Assembly: GCA_937919125.1 (NCBI GenBank)
Contig: CALFOB010000253.1
Span: 1-7,274 of the forward strand
Length of the DNA: 7,274 bases
Direction of reading: 5' to 3'
Origin: an uncultured Micrococcales bacterium
GTDB taxonomy: Bacteria > Actinomycetota > Actinomycetes > Actinomycetales > Microbacteriaceae
This document shows, piece by piece, positions 1 through 5,212 of the stretch (position 1 is the stretch's first letter; each line of letters starts with the position of its first letter). Under the pieces are notes generated by a model. It saw only the letters and a program-made list of their open reading frames with translations. It had not been told where the DNA came from and did not search any database. A program made the position numbers and the translations under genes.

Positions 1-29
1 TGGAGTTCAGACGTGTGCTCTTCCGATCT
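1..29. other. Illumina TruSeq read-2 adapter remnant (not genomic)
   Basis: These bases match the last 29 bases of the standard TruSeq read-2 adapter; the stretch beginning TGGAGTTCAG and ending CTTCCGATCT is diagnostic. It is sequencing-library contamination left at the end of a contig, so genomic sequence begins at about base 30. It should be trimmed and no biology should be read into it. The identification rests on remembered adapter sequence and agrees over the whole 29 bases. Confidence 0.97.
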
Positions 30-268
30 TGATCACCAAGCTCAACTGTGGTTCTACCTAAATAGACCCTGTATTTGCCAGCGGTAGCTTGCTCAGTGGT
101 AAGAAGTCTTAGATGACCGTCATGAATCAAGGTCTTACCTTTATAAAGAACAATGATTCGGGTCTCAGCTTCAAGCCAAAGTTTGTCAAAGAGCTCAGCA
201 TCATCCCGTGCTTCGGCATCGCGGTTTAGCACCGCTTGGGCCATTGGCAAAACTAATGGGATGCTCAT
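30..268 (-). CDS. nudC: NAD(+) diphosphatase (NudC-like), N-terminal part, truncated by contig end
   Basis: Translating the minus strand from the ATG at 268-266 gives about 80 codons (MSIPLVLPMAQAVLNRDAEA at the start, later DAELFDKLW, RIIVLYKGKTLI and YRVYLGRT) with no stop before the adapter. The pattern resembles the N-terminal, non-catalytic domain of actinobacterial NudC/NADH pyrophosphatases, in which a segment like 'LFDxLW ... G...L..DG.LRLL ... VYLGR' precedes the zinc ribbon and Nudix box. Those later parts are missing here, so the Nudix motif cannot be checked. Full-length members hydrolyse NAD(H) to NMN(H) and AMP, and some remove NAD caps from RNA. The upstream AAAGAAAGAA stretch is only a weak ribosome site. 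The frame stays open through the adapter, so an automatic caller would add nine false residues. The family call is from pattern memory and is moderately secure. Confidence 0.7.
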
Positions 269-302
269 GATTCTTTCTTTATGTTCGATGTGTAAAGCGT
301 GG

Positions 303-320
303 CGATAACAGGGGTTATCG
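303..320. repeat. 18-base palindrome in divergent spacer, candidate operator
   Basis: The sequence CGATAACAGGGGTTATCG has perfect 7-base arms (303-309 and 314-320) around a 4-base centre. It lies between the divergent nudC-like gene (start 268) and the phosphotransferase-fold gene (start 345), and covers the place where the -35 element of the proposed downstream promoter would be. That position suits a repressor or regulator site. It has no T-run, so it does not look like a terminator. The palindrome is seen directly; the operator role is inference. Confidence 0.45.
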
Positions 321-331
321 AAGTTTTTGTC

Positions 332-337
332 TAACCT
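332..337 (+). promoter_or_regulatory. Candidate -10 element (TAACCT) for a leaderless transcript
   Basis: TAACCT fits the actinobacterial TAnnnT -10 pattern. Its last base is 8 bases before the ATG at 345, which places the expected transcription start at about 344-345. The mRNA would then begin at or next to the start codon. This agrees with the absence of any Shine-Dalgarno-like sequence in the preceding bases (GTCTAACCTAAAAACT). No clear -35 hexamer is visible; that area is the palindrome at 303-320. Confidence 0.45.
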
Positions 338-344
338 AAAAACT

Positions 345-1439
345 ATGGCTAAACCTTCCTTGATTTTAGCGGCGTTAGCAGCCGATGCTCTCCCTGGTCT
401 TCATTTCGTTCAGGTTCAGAACCTCACTAGAGATGATGCAGCGGTAGCTGTTGAACTTTTGACGACCGATGAGGGCCGACTAATCCTTCTGAAATCACCT
501 CTTGACTCACTAGCCAACACAGATCTAGGCACTGAGGTGCGAGCCCTTCAGGTTCTAAAGAACGTATCCCTTCCTTTTGGGATTTCTTCTTACCTAGGCA
601 GAACTTCACCAAGAGCTATCAGAAATGCCTTGGCTTTTGAATATGTGCCAGGCACCCCAGCAGATTTAGCTCGCTTGAGACTAGATGATCCCTTAGTTAG
701 TTCAATTGGGCAGGCTATCTCCGCTATCCACTCAATTCCTACTTCAGTAGTTGCTGACGCTGGACTACCTGAGTATGAACCAGCTGAAAGAGTGAGAACT
801 TTGGTTGCTGAATTTGATAGAGCGATGGATACCGGCAAGGTTCACCCTGATCTTCTAGAGAGATGGCAGACAGCTCTATTTGACGTGAACCTATTCAAAT
901 ACCGTCCAACTGTTATTCACGGCTTCCTCAAGGGTGACTTCCTCCTATCTGACGGTGATCAGGTTGTTGGAGTTATTGAGTGGGGTCAACTATCTATAGA
1001 TGATCCAGCCATGGACCTTGCCTGCTTCTATAACGAGGCATCTGAAGAAACTGCAGAAGCATTAGTTCTTGCTTATGAAGGATCGACCAAGGCAGATAGG
1101 AACCTAAGACAGCGCGCTCAGCTTCACTATGAACTGACTTACGCTTCTTACCTTCTTGAAGCTTTGGCTAGAGGCGACGAAGCCGAGATTGAAGAAGCGG
1201 TTTCTGCTCTTACTTGGCTGCACGAGAGGCTAGTAGCCGGAGAACTTCGCTCTCTAAAGCCAACAGATTTCGCAACCAGTGCCCCTGAGGTTATTGTGCC
1301 TATTTCTCAGGCAGCATCCTTCACAGCACCGGTGACCATTGTCACTGAATCTATCGAAGTTGTTGACCTAGCCGAGGCTGCCCCAGCGGCAACAACTCAA
1401 GAACCAGAGCCTAAAAAGGACGAAGACGAAGTTTTCTAG
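345..1439 (+). CDS. Phosphotransferase (APH/choline-kinase fold) family protein with degenerate catalytic motif
   Basis: This 364-residue protein has the layout of the aminoglycoside phosphotransferase-like fold. There is an N-lobe with a possible ATP-binding lysine (K50 in LILLK) and a helix glutamate (E64), a hinge-like FEYVPGTPADL (99-109), and a C-lobe with IHGF...VIEWG...DDPAMDLA (191-226). In active members the last block reads HGDxxxxN ... (I/V)DW. Here the HGD aspartate is Phe194, the following Asn is not apparent, and the metal-binding Asp of DW is Glu212. It may therefore be a pseudokinase or have altered chemistry. From about residue 305 the protein ends in a low-complexity Ala/Pro/Thr/Glu tail closing in an acidic stretch. 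I chose ATG 345 rather than the in-frame TTG at 327, because related proteins, as I recall them, begin near 'MA..PL.LAALA...PGL' and because of the leaderless promoter. Nothing supports true antibiotic resistance; the substrate is unknown. Confidence 0.75.
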   Translation: MAKPSLILAALAADALPGLHFVQVQNLTRDDAAVAVELLTTDEGRLILLKSPLDSLANTDLGTEVRALQVLKNVSLPFGISSYLGRTSPRAIRNALAFEYVPGTPADLARLRLDDPLVSSIGQAISAIHSIPTSVVADAGLPEYEPAERVRTLVAEFDRAMDTGKVHPDLLERWQTALFDVNLFKYRPTVIHGFLKGDFLLSDGDQVVGVIEWGQLSIDDPAMDLACFYNEASEETAEALVLAYEGSTKADRNLRQRAQLHYELTYASYLLEALARGDEAEIEEAVSALTWLHERLVAGELRSLKPTDFATSAPEVIVPISQAASFTAPVTIVTESIEVVDLAEAAPAATTQEPEPKKDEDEVF

Positions 1440-1443
1440 AAGG

Positions 1444-1490
1444 TTCTTTTCTAGCCCTAGGTGAAGGTAATCTAGGGAGTAAGAAAAGAA
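1444..1490 (+). repeat. Long interrupted inverted repeat before DUF3107 gene
   Basis: Outer arms TTCTTTTCT (1444-1452) and AGAAAAGAA (1482-1490) are perfect complements. Inner arms CCCTAG (1455-1460) and CTAGGG (1472-1477) are also perfect. A small asymmetric internal loop (2 against 4 bases) separates them, and the apical loop is 11 bases. The structure starts 5 bases after the phosphotransferase-fold stop and ends 9 bases before the DUF3107 ATG. It has no trailing T-run, so it is not a standard intrinsic terminator. It could be a processing or attenuation hairpin, and its 3' arm holds part of the purine-rich stretch that would serve as ribosome site. Confidence 0.5.
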
Positions 1491-1499
1491 AGAAGCGTC

Positions 1500-1724
1500 A
1501 TGGAAATCAGAATCGGTCTACAAAACACCGCTCGTGAACTGTCCTTTGAATCAAAACAGAGTGCAGGGGAAATAGAGAAGAGCGTTGAGAGTGCTCTAAG
1601 TTCTGGTGCAAAGCAACTAAAGCTCACCGACGAAAAAGGTCGAGTTTTCATTGTTCCTGTTGACGCTCTTGCATACGTCGAGATCGGTGCCGAAGAAGCC
1701 CGAAGAGTTGGATTTATCGCCTAA
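1500..1724 (+). CDS. DUF3107 family protein (actinobacterial conserved, TB9.4-like)
   Basis: The 74-residue product (MEIRIGLQNTARELSFES at the start, then LKLTDEKGRVFIVPVDALAYVEIG and RRVGFIA at the end) matches the DUF3107 family over its whole length, including the conserved 'LTDxKGR...VP...L.YVEIG' core and the 'RVGF' ending. The family is small, soluble, found in Actinobacteria and of unknown function; Mycobacterium tuberculosis Rv3208A (TB9.4) is a member. The purine-rich AAGAAAGAAG stretch about 5 bases before the ATG is a weak ribosome site. The stop codon overlaps the start of the next gene by one base (TAATG), which suggests translational coupling. The order DUF3107, ferritin-like gene, DEAD-box helicase recalls the mycobacterial neighbourhood. 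The family call is firm; a cellular role cannot be given. Confidence 0.92.
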   Translation: MEIRIGLQNTARELSFESKQSAGEIEKSVESALSSGAKQLKLTDEKGRVFIVPVDALAYVEIGAEEARRVGFIA

Positions 1725-1996
1725 TGGAAATTGCATTCATTCTTGTATACGGTTCACTACTTGGACTAATGGCTCCTTACATCATCTCTGGCAGCGAAAA
1801 CTATGGAGTTCTCCTCCCGCCAGCACTTGCACTTATTTACGGTTACTTCGTATGGACAGTTTTCACCTGGGTTGGTCTTAGCTACAACGAGTTCTGGATC
1901 TGGGCAATCACAATGCTAGGTATGCCGGTCGCGATGATTGTTGGCACTCGCATTATTCGAGCAAGAAGATTAGCTAAAGAAACTGCAACCGTTTAG
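1724..1996 (+). CDS. Small three-helix membrane protein coupled to DUF3107
   Basis: This 90-residue protein has three hydrophobic stretches long enough to span the membrane (about residues 2-21, 27-51 and 57-78). A basic tail, RIIRARRLAKE, is probably cytoplasmic. There is no cleavable signal peptide and no catalytic motif. The start ATG overlaps the TAA of the DUF3107 gene (TAATG), so its translation probably depends on ribosomes finishing that gene. A short, similarly hydrophobic and uncharacterised protein follows DUF3107 in other Microbacteriaceae as far as I recall, which supports it being a real gene. The function is unknown; the pairing suggests that it acts with DUF3107. Confidence 0.85.
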   Translation: MEIAFILVYGSLLGLMAPYIISGSENYGVLLPPALALIYGYFVWTVFTWVGLSYNEFWIWAITMLGMPVAMIVGTRIIRARRLAKETATV

Positions 1997-1999
1997 GTT

Positions 2000-2776
2000 T
2001 TAGGCAGCTAACCCAATAGCTTCCATGCGGAGACCATGTGCTCCGGTTAGTTCAGAAATAAGTGGCTCAAGTTTCGCGTAAGCCGCCAAGTTAACCTGGT
2101 TCTCTTCTTCTTCAGTTAGCTTTTCGGTCTTTGTAACGTGAGCCAACTTGCGGTTATCAAAAGCAGCTCTTAGTTCTAGAAGCACATCTCCCATAAGTCT
2201 TCTTCCCCAAAGAGCTAGACGGTGTCCTAAAACAGGATCTGCCTGAATTGATTCATTCAAAACTCTCTTAGCAAACTTTTCAAAAGTCTTATCTCTTAAT
2301 GCTTTTTCAATTTCAGCCTGAAGATCATCATCTAGTCCAGATGCTAGACGTGAATAGAAGTCATCAAGAAGCCCTGAAGTTAGATAAACCTTGATGACCA
2401 CCTCATACCAATCAAGTCCACTGGTGTTTGAGTGGAAGACTGCAATACGTTCTTTGAACGGATTCATTTCAGCTGCAGGATCTGCACCTAGTTCAACAAG
2501 TTTCTTTGAAAGCTGACGATACTTATCAAAACTCTTAGCTGTTGCTTCACTTAGTTCTGCTTTGTATTGAGTATTGGGTGAATACTTCAAAGCAGCAGTC
2601 AAGATTTCAAAGTTAGCTAACTGAAGGTATGCCAACTGACCTAGGAATGCCTTAGGTTCTGGCGTGTATGGCTTTAGATTGATCGCCTTGGTATTCCTAG
2701 CGACCTTCTCCTCAGAGCGAGGAGCAACAGTAAGTTGCTTGGCAACCTTACGCAGACGTTTAAACCATTCGAACAC
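2000..2776 (-). CDS. Ferritin-like fold protein (MiaE-like family), no ExxH motif
   Basis: The 258-residue protein is almost entirely helical in composition. It resembles actinobacterial 'ferritin-like fold-containing' proteins related to the tRNA hydroxylase MiaE, including M. tuberculosis Rv3210c. Landmarks are LGQLAYLQLANFEILTAAL (45-63), LGADPAAEMNPF (96-107), DWYEVVIKVYLTSGLLDDFY (122-141), RLALWGRRLMGD (186-197) and a C-terminal LTGAHGLRMEAIGLAA. Active di-iron members carry glutamates and ExxH pairs. I find no ExxH anywhere here, and the segment where one would be expected reads AKSFDKYRQL (80-89), so iron binding is doubtful. The N-terminus (FEWFKRLRKVAKQ) could form a basic amphipathic helix. 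Translation starts at GTG, the first start codon after an in-frame TAA, with a weak AAGATGG ribosome site 5 bases before it. It ends 3 bases from the convergent membrane-protein gene. Confidence 0.8.
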   Translation of the reverse strand: MFEWFKRLRKVAKQLTVAPRSEEKVARNTKAINLKPYTPEPKAFLGQLAYLQLANFEILTAALKYSPNTQYKAELSEATAKSFDKYRQLSKKLVELGADPAAEMNPFKERIAVFHSNTSGLDWYEVVIKVYLTSGLLDDFYSRLASGLDDDLQAEIEKALRDKTFEKFAKRVLNESIQADPVLGHRLALWGRRLMGDVLLELRAAFDNRKLAHVTKTEKLTEEEENQVNLAAYAKLEPLISELTGAHGLRMEAIGLAA

Positions 2777-2778
2777 CG

Positions 2779-2808
2779 AACCATCTTAACCTGCCAAATA
2801 GATGGTTA
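2779..2808. promoter_or_regulatory. Dyad with two alternative pairings in divergent spacer
   Basis: AACCATCT (2779-2786) and AGATGGTT (2800-2807) form a perfect 8-base inverted repeat with a 13-base spacer. An overlapping, mutually exclusive pair, TAACC (2787-2791) with GGTTA (2804-2808), is also possible. In the ferritin-like mRNA the 8-base stem would end 2 bases before the GTG and enclose its only SD-like sequence (AAGATGG). As DNA, the dyad lies between two divergent start codons. It could be a protein-binding site or a translation-controlling leader; the sequence does not decide. Confidence 0.4.
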
Positions 2809-2826
2809 GACTTGCCTAGATAAGAC

Positions 2827-2832
2827 AGGCGG
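2827..2832 (+). promoter_or_regulatory. Ribosome binding site for the helicase gene (AGGCGG)
   Basis: AGGCGG differs from AGGAGG by one base and sits 9 bases before the TTG at 2842. It supports TTG as the true start of the DEAD-box helicase. No ATG lies nearby in frame, and the family's opening 'xFSELGID' follows directly. Confidence 0.55.
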
Positions 2833-2841
2833 CCAAAACTA

Positions 2842-4218
2842 TTGGATTTTAGCGAATTAGGCATCGATTCAGACATCGTTGCTGCCCTTGCCTCAAAAGG
2901 CATAACCCAGCCATTCCCTATTCAGGAGCAGGCTATTCCCCTTGCCCTGACTGGCCAAGACCTAATTGGTCAGGCTAAGACAGGTACTGGAAAGACTTTA
3001 GGCTTTGGCCTTCCAATCATTCAAAGACTTGGGCAAGACCCAGCTCATGGAGCTAAGGCATTAGTTGTTGTGCCAACCCGTGAATTAGCTATTCAAGTAG
3101 CAGAAGACCTAACTTTGGCTTCTTCAAACAGAAACCTTCAGGTTGTTGCTATCTACGGTGGTAAGTCTTACGAAGGACAGGTTGCTCAGATTGATGCTGG
3201 AGCACAACTTATTGTTGGAACTCCAGGGCGTCTAATTGACCTAAGCAATCAGAGAAAACTAGATCTTTCAAAGATCGAGTGCATGGTTCTAGACGAGGCC
3301 GATGAAATGCTTGACCTCGGTTTCCTTCCTGATGTTGAAAAACTATTTGCTTTCACCCCAGCTGGACGTCAGACCATGTTGTTCTCAGCAACAATGCCGG
3401 GACAGATTGTTTCTCTTGCTCGTAAGTACCAGAACAAGCCTGTTCACATCAGAGTGAATGATCCAGACGAAGGTCACACCAAAGCTGACATCAAGCAGTT
3501 CTTCTACCGTGCTCACGCCATGGATAAAGATGAAGTAGTTGCAAGAATCTTGCAGTCCGAAGGTCGTGGCAAGACAGTTATCTTTACAAAGACCAAGAGA
3601 CAAGCTGCCAAAGTTGCAGACGAATTGTCAGATCGTGGCTTTAGTGCAACAGCACTGCACGGAGATATGTCTCAAGAGGCTAGAGAAAAGTCCATGGACG
3701 CATTTAGAAGCGGCAAGAAAGACATTCTTGTTGCAACTGAAGTAGCTGCTAGAGGTATTGACGTAGATGATGTTACTCACGTAATCAACTACACAATTCC
3801 AGAAGACGAGAAGGCCTACCTGCACAGAACTGGTAGAACAGGTCGTGCTGGAAGAACAGGTATCGCAGTTACATTCGTTGACTGGGAAGATCTTGCTCGT
3901 TGGTCACACATCGATAAGGCATTGGAGCTAAACACTCCTGATCCCATTGAGACCTACTCATCATCTCCACACCTTTTCACAGACCTAGATATCCCAGCTG
4001 GGACTAAGGGACGTATTGCCGCATCTAAGCGTCCATCAGATTGGAAGCCAGGCGATCACGAAAAGCCAAAGGGTCAACGTGGTGGTAATGGATCTAAGCC
4101 ACAGAGAAAGCCTCAGGGTAATTCTTCAAAGCCTCAAGGTTCAACCACTCAAGCACCAAAGACTCCGAGTAATCGTCCACCAAGAAACAGAACTAGAACT
4201 CGAAAGGCCAGCGAATAG
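2842..4218 (+). CDS. DEAD-box ATP-dependent RNA helicase
   Basis: This 458-residue protein has every motif of an active DEAD-box helicase in order: Q motif (F25 with PIQ at 26-28), motif I AKTGTGKT (45-52), Ia PTREL (78-82), TPGR (127-130), II DEAD (151-154), III SAT (182-184), IV VIFT (246-249), V ARGID (303-307) and VI HRTGRTGRAG (328-337). It unwinds short RNA duplexes or remodels RNA-protein complexes using ATP, in the cytoplasm, typically in ribosome assembly, RNA decay or cold adaptation. After about residue 395 comes a hydrophilic basic tail rich in Lys, Arg, Gln, Gly and Pro, probably disordered and RNA-binding. The family subtype (RhlE- or CsdA-like) cannot be fixed from sequence alone; the position beside the ferritin-like gene matches M. 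tuberculosis rhlE (Rv3211). Translation starts at TTG. Confidence 0.96.
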   Translation: MDFSELGIDSDIVAALASKGITQPFPIQEQAIPLALTGQDLIGQAKTGTGKTLGFGLPIIQRLGQDPAHGAKALVVVPTRELAIQVAEDLTLASSNRNLQVVAIYGGKSYEGQVAQIDAGAQLIVGTPGRLIDLSNQRKLDLSKIECMVLDEADEMLDLGFLPDVEKLFAFTPAGRQTMLFSATMPGQIVSLARKYQNKPVHIRVNDPDEGHTKADIKQFFYRAHAMDKDEVVARILQSEGRGKTVIFTKTKRQAAKVADELSDRGFSATALHGDMSQEAREKSMDAFRSGKKDILVATEVAARGIDVDDVTHVINYTIPEDEKAYLHRTGRTGRAGRTGIAVTFVDWEDLARWSHIDKALELNTPDPIETYSSSPHLFTDLDIPAGTKGRIAASKRPSDWKPGDHEKPKGQRGGNGSKPQRKPQGNSSKPQGSTTQAPKTPSNRPPRNRTRTRKASE

Positions 4219-4221
4219 TTT

Positions 4222-5136
4222 TTAGAACTCGTGGTTCAAAGTTGGTTTAATTCCAGTTCCTAATTCAAGGATTCTCTCAAGCATCTCAATTGAAGTTGTG
4301 TGAAGACCAAGAGGATTATGAGCCTTGACAGATAGCCCGTGGTAATCGCTGGATCCTGTTGTGATCAAACCTTTTTCAAGAGCAAAAGCTTCCAGCACTT
4401 CTCTTGTTCCTTGACTTACTTCCTTATGCTCTGTTTCTAAGCCGAGAAGGCCTGCGTTAACCATTGCTTCGAAATGTTCTCTCGGGAAGAAGCTGGGTTG
4501 AGTATCTTCGGAACTAGTTCTAGTTAGCGGGTGTGCAATCACTGGGACTCCCCCGGCTCCTCTTACAATCTTGATTACATCAAGAACATCTGGAGCTTCA
4601 TTTCTTACGTAGTAAGGGCTGTGTTTTCCAATCGGGGAATTATCTGCACCGAACACATCTCCAACGCTTTCGAATTCACCTAGGTGAACTAAAGCAGTCG
4701 CAATGTCAGGACGTCCAAGGGTTGACCCATCCTGAGCAAGTTCTAAGACCAGTTCATAAGTTAGCTGCGGGTACTTGGCTTTCAAGTTCTCGACAAACTT
4801 CTGGGTTCTAACCACACGGGTCTGCTGGTTCTTCTCTAAAACGGCCTTGAGTTCTGAGTTCTCTGGATCAGGCAGGTAAGCCAGTAAGTGCACTCCAAAA
4901 GGTTCAACGCTGCCATGGCTATCTGGCACTCTTCCCTCTGTGGTTATTTCAATACCCGGAATGAAGGAAAGACCTAGTTCATTTGCTAGTTCAGCTGCTT
5001 TAGCCCAACCATCGGTTCGGTCGTGGTCTGTCAAAGCAAATACTTCAACCCCTGAAGTCTTGATTTTAGGGATTAGCTCTTCCACGGTGTCTGCACCGTC
5101 AGAGTTCTTGGAGTGAATGTGAAGATCAATCTTCAA
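4222..5136 (-). CDS. PHP-domain phosphoesterase (YciV/TrpH-like)
   Basis: The 304-residue protein has the polymerase-and-histidinol-phosphatase (PHP) metal-site motifs: DLHIHSKNSDG (4-14), ALTDHDRTDG (34-43), GIEIT with E63, H83 in HLLAY, GRPD (141-144), AHP (201-203), ETEH (234-237) and GSSDYHG (261-267). This arrangement and length fit the stand-alone YciV/TrpH group. Characterised members are a 3',5'-nucleoside bisphosphate phosphatase and the E. coli 5'-3' exonuclease RNase AM, so a role in RNA or nucleotide turnover is likely. The insert between the second and third blocks is normal for the group. Translation starts at TTG (5136-5134), with a good ribosome site at 5151-5144. The stop is 3 bases from the convergent helicase stop. 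The exact substrate is not established. Confidence 0.9.
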   Translation of the reverse strand: MKIDLHIHSKNSDGADTVEELIPKIKTSGVEVFALTDHDRTDGWAKAAELANELGLSFIPGIEITTEGRVPDSHGSVEPFGVHLLAYLPDPENSELKAVLEKNQQTRVVRTQKFVENLKAKYPQLTYELVLELAQDGSTLGRPDIATALVHLGEFESVGDVFGADNSPIGKHSPYYVRNEAPDVLDVIKIVRGAGGVPVIAHPLTRTSSEDTQPSFFPREHFEAMVNAGLLGLETEHKEVSQGTREVLEAFALEKGLITTGSSDYHGLSVKAHNPLGLHTTSIEMLERILELGTGIKPTLNHEF

Positions 5137-5143
5137 AGCAATA

Positions 5144-5151
5144 CCTTTCCT
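5144..5151 (-). promoter_or_regulatory. Ribosome binding site for the PHP gene (AGGAAAGG)
   Basis: Read on the minus strand, AGGAAAGG lies 7 bases before the TTG at 5136. It is the clearest Shine-Dalgarno-like sequence in the window. It decides the start: the metal-site motif DLHIHS begins at codon 4 from this TTG, so no longer N-terminus is needed. Confidence 0.6.
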
Positions 5152-5212
5152 ACTCTTTCAAGATACAGGCAACAGCCGACAGATATTCAGGAAAACTGGC
5201 AGAATACCTTTT

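Noticed and set aside
281..289. Possible SOS (LexA) box near ATGTTCGAT
   Set aside because: Only one GTTCGA half-site is present; no facing GAAC half at the right spacing, so it does not make the actinobacterial palindrome.
427..838. Two overlapping minus-strand open frames inside the phosphotransferase-fold gene (427-612 and 590-838)
   Set aside because: They lie opposite a well-supported gene, encode no recognisable family and have no ribosome site; they are shadows.
345..1439. Aminoglycoside or macrolide resistance gene
   Set aside because: The catalytic Asp is missing and the context is chromosomal housekeeping, so a resistance call is not supported.
1651..1881. Plus-strand open frame of 76 codons overlapping DUF3107 and the membrane protein
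   Set aside because: It runs out of frame across two supported genes and its product is compositionally odd (rich in Ser, His, Trp and Cys) with no family resemblance.
1987..2003. Terminator at the membrane-protein/ferritin-like junction (AACC gttta GGTT then TTTT)
   Set aside because: The stem is only 4 base pairs and the T-run is short and interrupted; too weak to call.
3385..3825. Open frames on both strands inside the helicase gene
   Set aside because: The helicase frame carries all conserved motifs across this region; the others are Cys-rich or low-quality shadows.
4016..4225. Alternative-frame open frame over the helicase tail
   Set aside because: It arises from repetitive, basic codons of the tail and has no independent start signal.
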